From contig DPVV01000092.1 of NCBI GenBank assembly GCA_003526525.1, positions 4,182-20,182 of the forward strand: DNA of 16,001 nucleotides, in the 5' to 3' direction. Shown one piece after another: positions 7,187 to 14,800 of the stretch. The notes beneath the pieces are model-generated. The model was given only the letters and a program-made list of their open reading frames with translations. It was not told where the DNA came from and searched no databases. The stretch comes from Lachnoclostridium phytofermentans (GTDB lineage: Bacteria > Bacillota > Clostridia > Lachnospirales > Lachnospiraceae). How positions within the stretch are numbered: position 1 is the first letter of the stretch; every line of letters starts with the position of its first letter. The position numbers and the translations under genes are program-made.

Positions 7187-8869
7187 TCAATTAACCACCT
7201 TATTATTATTAAATAGTACCTGCTTTCTATTTTGCTTTGCTATATCAGGTAATTCATCAAGAATGTGACGAATGGGTTCTAGTACGATTTCATTATTATA
7301 AATATATTTACCATGCTCCAAATATTGAAAGCTACCTGTACAATCTATTGAAATAGGAAGTGAAGCATTATCATAACCTAATAACAAACCACCATGAAAA
7401 TATTTCTTATATTCACTTGGTGTATTTTTATTTTGCATCTTTTCAGCTCGTAACGAGATAGGAAATTGAAGACTTATCTTTAATCCCTCTTCCACAGGCA
7501 CTGTTACCTGCACAAAACCTTCTTCTACACAAACGGTTTGGCATTTCCCATTCACAAGGACCTTTATACTATTTTCAGGTACCCAAGAGGGAATATAAAA
7601 CTGTATGTTCTTTTTCCCTATCATATTTGTTTTTATTATCTCTAATTCCACATTTCCATGGTAAGGATATTGTGTATGTTCCTTACATTCGATAAAACCT
7701 TCCTTAGATTTTAACTCAAACTTAGAATCAAAATAAAAAGGTAAAACAATGGAATCCTCATTATAAAGCGCAATGTTTTTTGATACATTGGCAAGACCAT
7801 CTGAACCTCTCATAGTACAACACCAGTATGCTTCATAGATACCTTCCTGACCATTAAGGTATTGATTGTCTCCTAGACACGTATCACATCCAAATCCACC
7901 ATTTGGTCTTTGCGCATATCCCAATCCATTAAAATAAATATTATGGGCATCCTCTAAATATCTTTCATTCTTTGTATGTTTCCATAGTTGAAAAGAAACA
8001 ATATAGGAATCTACAATCGCACATGGTTCTGTCCACTCTGGCCTATTAAACCAATTATAATTAGAATAATTCTCTGTCATTCCCTCTGTTCTATATATGT
8101 CATAAAAATGAATGATTTGCTCAAGCAATTCATTATTTCCCTTTAATTCATAATAACGTAAGGCCCCTCTTAAACCTGATAAGGTTGCATGTGTTTGAAT
8201 TGATATGCCCAGTAAGTCAATCTGAAAGAATTTATCTAACATCTCCTTGATCAATTCCTCTAATTCAGGTAATCTTAATAATTCGTAAGCTTGGGTTGCA
8301 CCATCTAACATAATAAATGCACAACCAATATCCGTGGATGTATACCAGTTATTAACTAATGTACCAGTTAATTTCCCCATTGCTTCTCCTTTGGGTTGAA
8401 TCTTATCATATTCACGATCCTTTGGTGAAGCTGGGTATTCTTTATAATGATTCCTAGCTGGAAGTAATAACTTGTTTACTATGGATTTAATCATCTGAAG
8501 TACAGATTCATCCTTTTTCCATAGGTAGAATTCAATGAAACCTCTTAATAACCAACTATGTCCTGATAACTGCTGTTCACTTATAATACCTTCTGGGTAT
8601 ATTTCACCAAGATATTCCTTAGAATTAAAGTGTTTTGGGAGTAATCTCATAATTTCATCTAAGTAAGCTGGTTCTCTTTTGGTAGTTTGTCCTAACATAG
8701 TAAGTGCAAGAATCGCCCTTCCTTCCCAGTCTCCCGGCCAATTTGCCTGATCTGCTTCAAAAACTTTTTCAGGCCGGTACCAAATACTCTCTAACCTTGA
8801 GTAATTCAATAAGGTTCTCATTGCTAAGTCACCATATATTTGTATGTTATCTAAACTAATACTCTTCAT
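7187..8869 (-). CDS. GH127-like beta-L-arabinofuranosidase (DUF1680 family)
   Basis: The protein has 560 residues from the chosen start and an (alpha/alpha)6-barrel glycosidase layout. The zinc-thiolate active site known from GH127 (Glu-x-Cys plus adjacent Cys-Cys, one Cys being the nucleophile) is present as TEPCAIVD (Glu281, Cys283) and YWCCTMRG (Cys350, Cys351). Beta domains follow the barrel. There is no signal peptide, so it should work in the cytoplasm and release beta-L-arabinofuranose or a related furanose from imported glycans. It is shorter than many GH127 enzymes (about 600-650 residues), and GH146 or another DUF1680 subgroup is possible. An in-frame ATG at 8890 has no ribosome site. 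The ATG at 8869 is preceded by an AAGGGTG-type site, so the inner start is chosen. It is the first glycosidase after the importer genes and abuts the GH78-like gene. Confidence 0.82.
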   Translation of the reverse strand: MKSISLDNIQIYGDLAMRTLLNYSRLESIWYRPEKVFEADQANWPGDWEGRAILALTMLGQTTKREPAYLDEIMRLLPKHFNSKEYLGEIYPEGIISEQQLSGHSWLLRGFIEFYLWKKDESVLQMIKSIVNKLLLPARNHYKEYPASPKDREYDKIQPKGEAMGKLTGTLVNNWYTSTDIGCAFIMLDGATQAYELLRLPELEELIKEMLDKFFQIDLLGISIQTHATLSGLRGALRYYELKGNNELLEQIIHFYDIYRTEGMTENYSNYNWFNRPEWTEPCAIVDSYIVSFQLWKHTKNERYLEDAHNIYFNGLGYAQRPNGGFGCDTCLGDNQYLNGQEGIYEAYWCCTMRGSDGLANVSKNIALYNEDSIVLPFYFDSKFELKSKEGFIECKEHTQYPYHGNVELEIIKTNMIGKKNIQFYIPSWVPENSIKVLVNGKCQTVCVEEGFVQVTVPVEEGLKISLQFPISLRAEKMQNKNTPSEYKKYFHGGLLLGYDNASLPISIDCTGSFQYLEHGKYIYNNEIVLEPIRHILDELPDIAKQNRKQVLFNNNKVVN

Positions 8870-8915
8870 TATAATCACACCCTTTCTCATTTAATGTAAT
8901 ATCAACTTTTCTTAA

Positions 8916-8948
8916 AATGAGGAAGTATACGATTCATACTTCCTCATT
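8916..8948 (-). terminator. 13-bp hairpin after the binding-protein gene; partial terminator or mRNA-stability stem
   Basis: AATGAGGAAGTAT (8916-8928) pairs perfectly with ATACTTCCTCATT (8936-8948) around a 7-nt loop, starting 10 nt after the stop of the binding-protein gene. On the transcribed minus strand the 3' arm runs into only four Ts (ATTTTAAG). That is a weak U-tract, suggesting attenuation or protection of the upstream transcript rather than full termination. Such stems are common after solute-binding-protein genes and let them be expressed above the enzymes downstream. Confidence 0.65.
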
Positions 8949-8958
8949 CATACTTTAA

Positions 8959-10734
8959 CTATTTACCTAGAGATATTTTAAACACTGCTTTCATTTCTTC
9001 TGTTGCAGCATCATAATCACCATTTGCCTTGAAGTCATCTAAAATTTCTTGCCATACTTTATTGAATTCTTCATCAGATTTTGTTGATAATAAGGATGCA
9101 ATCTTTGTTGTTTTAATAACACTCCAATAATAACCACTCGCTGTATTCGATTTTTCACCTGCACTCGGTAAAACAGTACCGTCTCTGTTAAGCATCTCTG
9201 TTGATACATAAGCATAGGAAGATGTATAAGCATCCATTTTTAATGGATAGCTACGATCCACAGATTTCTCATTGAATAATATGGCAGGTGCACATAAGGT
9301 TGCTTTCGCATGTGGTGCATAATCTTTACCAACAAGACCGTAATATTCTGCCCCACGTCCATCTGCTGTCTTTGTGTTAGAAATTACAGCATTGGCAAAT
9401 TCTGCATCTTTAAATACTTTTACGCCATCTTTTATTTCCCATAGTCCAGCACTTTCAGGTCCCCAGGACATTAAATCCTTTGCTTCCTCTGTTTGAAACC
9501 AATCGAAATATTCTAATAATCTTGGTATATCTTTGCAATTTTTATTAATCATGATATTCTTAAACCCACAAGGGAAAGAAGCGTCAACATATGAATTTGC
9601 TGATGTTTCTGGCCATGGAATAACTTTTAGATCACTACCTTGTTCTTTTAGGCTTGCTCTAACTGTTGCAAGATCAATTCCGCCTGGGAAAACAACTGCA
9701 ACTCTACCAGACGCTACTTTTTCCTGGTATTGTTCACCCTTATGTATAATATAATCCTTATCAATTAAATCTTTATCAAACCAATTTTTCCATGTTTTAT
9801 AAAATTCTTTCATACCAGGATTAAATAGGAATCCACTTACTTCCATCGTATCTGGATTACAGTACCATCCACCAGTAGGAGCACTAAGAACACTCATATG
9901 AAATCCACCCCAATCAGGAAGGGATAGTGGAATAACCGGTTTTCCATCAACTTTTAAATTAAGCTCTTTTACTTTTGTTAATAATGTTTCTAAATCTGCT
10001 ACTGTCTTAATTGACGGAGTAATCTGTATGTCTTCCTCTGTAATTTTTCTAGAATTAGCATCCAATTCAGATTGTAATTCGCTTACTGTTTTGACTGTAT
10101 ACCCTGCTTGTTTTAAAATGCTTTCATTAACAAGTAATGCCCAGTTACCTGGTCTTGAATAGTAAGGATCATTTACAACATCCGCTAATTCAGGATTTTT
10201 CAGGTCAATTTCACCACCACTCATATCACCAGGTATCGCAACTAGTTTCCCGTCAACAGATAATCTATTCCAACCTATATCACTTATATATTTATCTGTA
10301 TTTTTCATTAAATCTTTATATTCTGATAAATCAGCAAAAGCACCTGTTTCGTAAAATGCAGCTATATTAGGATTATCAACAATAACCACATCTGGAACAG
10401 TATCAGAAGCAACTAACATATTAATTCTCTCAATTGGTGTCATCCCCCCATTGAAAGTAACATCAGATACGCTAATACCAAATTTTTCTTTAATTGCAGG
10501 TGACACTACATCATTTGGATTATCATAATCTGCACCAGCTGTTTCATCGAAAACAGTTAATACGCTATATTGTATAGGTTCTTTTGTATCAGATGCTGCA
10601 CTCTCACCATTTTGTCCTGCGGAAACGGCCACATCATCTTTCGTCTCTTTCTTGTCTTTACTACATGCTGTTAAACTCGATACAATCATGGTTAATATTA
10701 ATAGTACACTGATAAATCTCAAACTTTTATTCAT
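8959..10734 (-). CDS. ABC sugar-importer extracellular binding lipoprotein (LplA/YtcQ-like)
   Basis: This 591-residue protein has a lipoprotein signal peptide: positive N-terminus, hydrophobic stretch about 7-20 and lipobox LTAC with the lipidated Cys24. A Lys/Asp/Glu-rich linker leads into a family-1 extracellular solute-binding fold (for example PIERINMLVASDTVPDVVIV early and FDWFQTEEAKDLMSWG later). It is anchored on the outer face of the membrane and captures an oligosaccharide for the two permeases encoded just upstream in the transcript. The large size fits the LplA/YtcQ group, which usually binds complex oligosaccharides. A strong AAGGGAGG ribosome site lies 6 nt before the ATG. Hairpins on both sides of the gene suggest it is expressed differently from its neighbours. 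The ligand is not evident from sequence. Confidence 0.93.
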   Translation of the reverse strand: MNKSLRFISVLLILTMIVSSLTACSKDKKETKDDVAVSAGQNGESAASDTKEPIQYSVLTVFDETAGADYDNPNDVVSPAIKEKFGISVSDVTFNGGMTPIERINMLVASDTVPDVVIVDNPNIAAFYETGAFADLSEYKDLMKNTDKYISDIGWNRLSVDGKLVAIPGDMSGGEIDLKNPELADVVNDPYYSRPGNWALLVNESILKQAGYTVKTVSELQSELDANSRKITEEDIQITPSIKTVADLETLLTKVKELNLKVDGKPVIPLSLPDWGGFHMSVLSAPTGGWYCNPDTMEVSGFLFNPGMKEFYKTWKNWFDKDLIDKDYIIHKGEQYQEKVASGRVAVVFPGGIDLATVRASLKEQGSDLKVIPWPETSANSYVDASFPCGFKNIMINKNCKDIPRLLEYFDWFQTEEAKDLMSWGPESAGLWEIKDGVKVFKDAEFANAVISNTKTADGRGAEYYGLVGKDYAPHAKATLCAPAILFNEKSVDRSYPLKMDAYTSSYAYVSTEMLNRDGTVLPSAGEKSNTASGYYWSVIKTTKIASLLSTKSDEEFNKVWQEILDDFKANGDYDAATEEMKAVFKISLGK

Positions 10735-10772
10735 ATCTGTCCTCCCTTAAATTAAGTAATTTCTAAATTTTA

Positions 10773-10797
10773 GATGCATATGGATCCTATATGCACC
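10773..10797 (-). other. intercistronic hairpin between permease and binding-protein genes
   Basis: On the minus strand GGTGCATAT (10797-10789) pairs with ATATGCATC (10781-10773), nine pairs including one G-T, around a 7-nt loop. No T-run follows. It lies about 30 bp before the binding-protein ribosome site and may act as an RNA processing or stability element that favours the downstream message. Confidence 0.5.
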
Positions 10798-10829
10798 TTA
10801 TGTAAAGTCCAATTGAACCTACATTCAAA

Positions 10830-11714
10830 TTATTCTTTTACTGCACCTAGCAACATTCCTTTTACAAAATATTTTTGTAAAAATGGATAAACAATTACAA
10901 TTGGTACCGTTGCTACAATCACTGTGGCCATCTTTAAGGCCTCCGATGTGACGCTAGTGTTTTGTTGCATCTTTTTCATAATATCTAAAATACTATTTGT
11001 CTGTGATTCAAGAATAAGCTTTTGTAATATTGTTTGAAGTGGATACATCGTTCCCTTGTTAATAAACAAGAATGCATCAAACCATTCATTCCATTGTGAT
11101 ACACCGATGAATAAGCCAATCGTAGCAATAATAGGTTTACTATTTGGAATTACAATTTTACAAAATATCTTAAAATCTGAAGCACCATCAATGCGCGCTG
11201 ATTCCTCTAATCCGCTCGGAATTTCTTCAAAGAATGATTTCATAATCAACATATGAAATCCACTAAATAACATTGGTAGTATATAAACTAAGTAGTTGTT
11301 AATTAGGTGTAACTTGGTAATTAAAACATAATAAGGAAGTAATCCACCACTAAAATACATGGGAATTAAGAAATATATTAAAATTTGTTTTTTACCAATT
11401 AAAGTGCTTTTTGATAAAGAGTATGCAGCCAATGAGGTTACTGTTAAGTGAAGTACGGTACCAACTACTGTCCTCCCGACTGATACAAAAAATGCCTTTA
11501 CTATCCCATTATTTGCAAATACTGCACAAAAATTTTCTAATGTTGGTTTAAGTGGATAAAACGTAACAACTTTTGCAGTACTTGCAACTCCATCACTGAG
11601 GGAATACATTAAAACATACCAAAATGGATAGAGTGTTAAAAAACATAGCATTACCAACAAAAAGAAATTAAGAAACGAAGAAACTTTACTACCTTTACTT
11701 GTTTTATATTTCAT
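10830..11714 (-). CDS. ABC sugar-importer permease (LplC/YtcP-like)
   Basis: The protein has 294 residues from the chosen start, with six predicted membrane segments. It carries the binding-protein-dependent permease EAA loop, EESARIDGAS (about 170-179) followed by FKIFCKIVIPNSKP, which docks the ATPase. It ends with QKYFVKGMLLGAVKE, the typical C-terminus of this permease type. It pairs with the permease encoded just upstream and with the downstream lipoprotein. Upstream in-frame ATGs (11777, 11735, 11729) have no convincing ribosome site, and the first overlaps the preceding gene. AGAGGA about 6 nt before the ATG at 11714 supports the inner start, giving a 23-bp gap. No ATPase gene is present; a shared MsmX-type ATPase encoded elsewhere is expected. 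Confidence 0.93.
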   Translation of the reverse strand: MKYKTSKGSKVSSFLNFFLLVMLCFLTLYPFWYVLMYSLSDGVASTAKVVTFYPLKPTLENFCAVFANNGIVKAFFVSVGRTVVGTVLHLTVTSLAAYSLSKSTLIGKKQILIYFLIPMYFSGGLLPYYVLITKLHLINNYLVYILPMLFSGFHMLIMKSFFEEIPSGLEESARIDGASDFKIFCKIVIPNSKPIIATIGLFIGVSQWNEWFDAFLFINKGTMYPLQTILQKLILESQTNSILDIMKKMQQNTSVTSEALKMATVIVATVPIVIVYPFLQKYFVKGMLLGAVKE

Positions 11715-11737
11715 ATTTTTTCCTCTCATATGCATGG

Positions 11738-12676
11738 TTAATCTATAATTGAATGACCATTCATCTTTTTTGACCACTTAAAACCAATGAATACCAAAAC
11801 TATTGAAAATAGTGATTGTGCCAATCCAACTGCAGTTGCATAAGAATATTTTGCAAGCTGAATACCTGTTCTATAAACATAGGTATCAATTACTTCAGCT
11901 TGTGTTGCCACTAATGGATTCATTAAATTATAAACCGAATCAAATTGTCCACGAACTAGGTTTCCTAGATTAAGAATGAACATCAAAGCTATCGTTGGTG
12001 CAATACATGGTAACGTGATATGAAGAATTTGTTTGAATTTACCTGCTCCATCTACCATTGCTGCCTGATAAAGTTCTGGATTGATACTAGATATTGCAGC
12101 TAAATAAATAATTGAATTCCACCCAACTTCTTTCCATACATTTGACAAAATTAAGATAGTTTTAAAATATGCTCCTTCTCTCATAAAATTAATTTCATCA
12201 TGCCCAAGGAATTTAATTATTAAATTTAAACCACCATAGGGATCTAATATTCTATATACCAATGTTGCAACGATAATCCAGGATACAAAATGAGGTAAAT
12301 ATGTAATTGTTTGAAAGAGTTTCTTCATCCTTACGTTTTTTACATTATCTATCATTAAAGATAATATAATTGGTGCTGGGAAAACAAATACAATTGAAAG
12401 TAAACTTATTTTTATTGTATTCATAAATGCATTAATGAAAGTTGGATCTTTAACAAACTTCACAAAATTGTCTAGTCCGACAAACTCATTACCAAAAAAA
12501 CCATTTTGAACTTTAAAGTCTTGAAATGCAATTCCAATACCAACCATAGGTAGGTAGTTAAATATGAAAACTGCAATTGCAGCTGGCAATAGGAATAGAT
12601 AATACATCTTTTGCCTTCTTATTCTTGATAACGTCGTTATTAAAGAATTATTAGTTTTATTTGTATTTTTTATCAT
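11738..12676 (-). CDS. ABC sugar-importer permease (LplB/YtePlike)
   Basis: This 312-residue integral membrane protein has about six membrane segments, the first at about 25-48. The EAA loop reads YQAAMVDGAG (about 203-212) followed by KFKQILHITLP, the conserved ATPase-docking element. The sequence is close to the LplB/YteP group of oligosaccharide permeases that work with YtcP/LplC partners. A GAGAAGGA ribosome site lies about 8 nt before the ATG. It is the first gene of the importer-glycosidase unit, preceded by a candidate promoter and, further upstream, a terminator-like structure. The transported sugar cannot be deduced. Confidence 0.93.
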   Translation of the reverse strand: MIKNTNKTNNSLITTLSRIRRQKMYYLFLLPAAIAVFIFNYLPMVGIGIAFQDFKVQNGFFGNEFVGLDNFVKFVKDPTFINAFMNTIKISLLSIVFVFPAPIILSLMIDNVKNVRMKKLFQTITYLPHFVSWIIVATLVYRILDPYGGLNLIIKFLGHDEINFMREGAYFKTILILSNVWKEVGWNSIIYLAAISSINPELYQAAMVDGAGKFKQILHITLPCIAPTIALMFILNLGNLVRGQFDSVYNLMNPLVATQAEVIDTYVYRTGIQLAKYSYATAVGLAQSLFSIVLVFIGFKWSKKMNGHSIID

Positions 12677-12714
12677 TTTATCATTCCTTCTCTCACTCTC
12701 TTGTCTATGCTAAT

Positions 12715-12743
12715 ATAATAGTACATGAATAACCAACATGAAA
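12715..12743 (-). promoter_or_regulatory. candidate promoter of the importer-glycosidase operon
   Basis: On the minus strand a good -10 box, TATTAT (12720-12715), follows a poor -35 box, TTTCAT (12743-12738), at 17-bp spacing. It lies about 40 bp before the first permease ATG. A weak -35 fits an activator-dependent promoter. The 7-mer TTCATGT occurs twice here (12742-12736 and 12729-12723), 13 bp apart, overlapping the -35 and spacer, and could be a binding site for the AraC-type regulator. Confidence 0.35.
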
Positions 12744-12794
12744 GTCTATAACTCACAGATATACACTAACATTCCACAGTTGTTCGTTTGAAGT

Positions 12795-12870
12795 AAAAAA
12801 AGAAACTCCAATATCATATAATGAAACATAGTTGATGTAATTCTGCTCATTAAATAATATAGAGTTTCTT
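12795..12870 (-). terminator. terminator-like structure after the kinase gene (long-loop stem with T-run)
   Basis: On the minus strand AAGAAACTC (12870-12862) pairs with GAGTTTCTT (12808-12800), and five more Ts follow (12799-12795). The 53-nt loop contains an inner TAATGA/TCATTA pairing. The U-tract and position, between the kinase stop and the importer promoter, suggest termination of the regulator-kinase transcript. The long loop is unusual for an intrinsic terminator, so an attenuator or leader role is the alternative. A small CTCTTA/TAAGAG hairpin at 12905-12924 lies between it and the kinase gene. The rest of the 280-bp gap shows nothing else beyond the promoter. Confidence 0.45.
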
Positions 12871-12956
12871 AATACTTATTTATAATATTAATACATTGCA
12901 ACTTCTCTTACTCGTTCCTAAGAGGATTATTGTAAACTTTGGTCATGTTAATTATT

Positions 12957-14780
12957 CTAAATCAAATCTCCTATTTTTCCAATATGTTCTTCCTTACTTA
13001 GAATTGGAATAGTTACTGTCACTCGAGTTCCAATATCTACTTGAGTATCAATTCCCAGTCCATATTGAGTACCAAAATAAAGTTTAATACGATCAGCCAC
13101 ATTTTTTAAACCATATCCACTTAATGATGATTCATAGGCATTTGTTAGTACTTCCAATACTTTTTCCTGTGTCATGCCAGTCCCATTATCCTCTATAACA
13201 AATATAATATCATTGGAATCATTGCTAACTTTAATACTAAGTTTTCCTTTTTTCTTTCGAGGTCTTAATCCATGTACCAATGCATTTTCTACTATCGGCT
13301 GGATAATTAAATGAAGCGTGTAATAATCTAGAACTTCATTTTCTATTTCAATGTTTTCTTCAAAATCCATGTTATACGTGAACTTATATATTTGAATATA
13401 ACATTTAATAAGATCAAGTTCTTGTTTTATGGTTGCAATCACCATGCCCTTATTCAAATGATATTTAAAAAATCCCGTGAGTTGTTCCACAACATTATCA
13501 ATATCTTTCGCTCCAATTTCTTTTGCTTTCCAACGAATAGTAGCTAATGTATTGTAAATAATATGTGGATTAATGTTAGCTTGTAATAGTTCTAATTTTA
13601 ATCGACTACTTTCTGTTTGTAGAGTCATTTCGGTTTCAACATGGTTATTAATTTCTTTAATTAAAGAATTAAACATATTGTCCAATTGACCAATTTCATC
13701 TTTCCCCTCAATTGGGTCTATTTTTTCATAACGATCTTCTTTGATAATAGCCATCTTTTTCATAATCTTTGATAAACGTTTTGTAATAACATTAGACATA
13801 ACAATGGTTATTAAAATGGATGACACAATCGCTATAATTAGTATGAATAAGGTAGCGTCTTTAATAGAGGACATACTCTGAGTAATTTGTCTATAAGGAT
13901 AGATTCCAATCATATGCCATCCGGTCACTCTAGAAACATTATTGACAACAATATATTTCTCGCCGCCAAAATCTATGATAGAATCACCGATATCTTTATC
14001 TTTTATTCTTGGTAATAAAACTTGAGCATCCTCCAAATTTATATTATTATTTCTACTACTAATAAAATTATCTTCATCATCAAACAAATAAATATCCATT
14101 AATTTTTCATTATCACTTAAAGAAATTAAATCTATAATTTTTGATTTTGGTATGAGAATTGATAGAATACCTATTGGCTTTAACGATTTAAAATCTTTAT
14201 GTACTCTATTAACAGAAATAAATTCCTTTCCCTGATCCAGAAACAATCCACGCCACTTTATTCTACCATTTTCCTTTTCAGTAGATTTTACCCACTCTTC
14301 ATTTGCAATCTTATTATATTCTCTAACAATACCTCCATCAATCGGAAATGTAGAATTCATTGTATAAATTTTTACTTTTGAGTTCAGTAGAACATAAGAG
14401 TTATTAGAATATTTGCGTTCTATGACATCATCCATAATAGGATCAATTGTCTTATAAATTTCATTTTGATATGCATCTAAAACATGTAAAACATTCTTTT
14501 TTTCATAGTTTCTTGTAAGTGCTCGTTGAATTAAAATATTAGAAAAAATAGAATCACTTTTAATTACATAAGAATCTAGTATACTATCTAAAAGGAAAAC
14601 CGTACTATCTAGTTTATTGGTTATAAAAGCTTTTTCATTATTCTCAAGCCTTCTAATAGATAAATTATAAGTACTGATTCCAACCAATAAAACAATAAAA
14701 AGTGTAAAGGTAGTATAAACAATGATTAGTTTCTTCTTTAATGAATAATCTCTATAAAAAGTTTTAACAAACTGCATCAT
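12957..14780 (-). CDS. two-component sensor histidine kinase, YesM-like
   Basis: This 607-residue protein has a first membrane segment at about 18-37, a large extracytoplasmic sensor region (about 38-308, Cache-like), a second membrane segment at about 309-331, a HAMP domain (about 329-382) and a His-kinase_YesM-type domain. The phospho-acceptor is His406 in INPHIIYNTL; the family consensus is NPHFLYNTL. The ATPase domain shows the N-box PIVENALVHG (495-504), G1 DNGTGM (531-536) and G2 GYGLKN (555-560). It should sense an extracellular sugar or a ligand-loaded binding protein and phosphorylate the AraC-type regulator encoded just upstream, 20 bp away. The ribosome site GGGAGG is 5 nt before the first ATG and 8 nt before the second, so either of the two adjacent Met codons may be used. 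Confidence 0.93.
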   Translation of the reverse strand: MMQFVKTFYRDYSLKKKLIIVYTTFTLFIVLLVGISTYNLSIRRLENNEKAFITNKLDSTVFLLDSILDSYVIKSDSIFSNILIQRALTRNYEKKNVLHVLDAYQNEIYKTIDPIMDDVIERKYSNNSYVLLNSKVKIYTMNSTFPIDGGIVREYNKIANEEWVKSTEKENGRIKWRGLFLDQGKEFISVNRVHKDFKSLKPIGILSILIPKSKIIDLISLSDNEKLMDIYLFDDEDNFISSRNNNINLEDAQVLLPRIKDKDIGDSIIDFGGEKYIVVNNVSRVTGWHMIGIYPYRQITQSMSSIKDATLFILIIAIVSSILITIVMSNVITKRLSKIMKKMAIIKEDRYEKIDPIEGKDEIGQLDNMFNSLIKEINNHVETEMTLQTESSRLKLELLQANINPHIIYNTLATIRWKAKEIGAKDIDNVVEQLTGFFKYHLNKGMVIATIKQELDLIKCYIQIYKFTYNMDFEENIEIENEVLDYYTLHLIIQPIVENALVHGLRPRKKKGKLSIKVSNDSNDIIFVIEDNGTGMTQEKVLEVLTNAYESSLSGYGLKNVADRIKLYFGTQYGLGIDTQVDIGTRVTVTIPILSKEEHIGKIGDLI

Positions 14781-14800
14781 GCTTTCCTCCCAGTAAAAAA

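Noticed and set aside
12779..12797. Catabolite-repression (cre)-like sequence upstream of the importer operon
   Set aside because: It keeps the central ACG but misses about three key positions of the consensus, so it is not better than chance.
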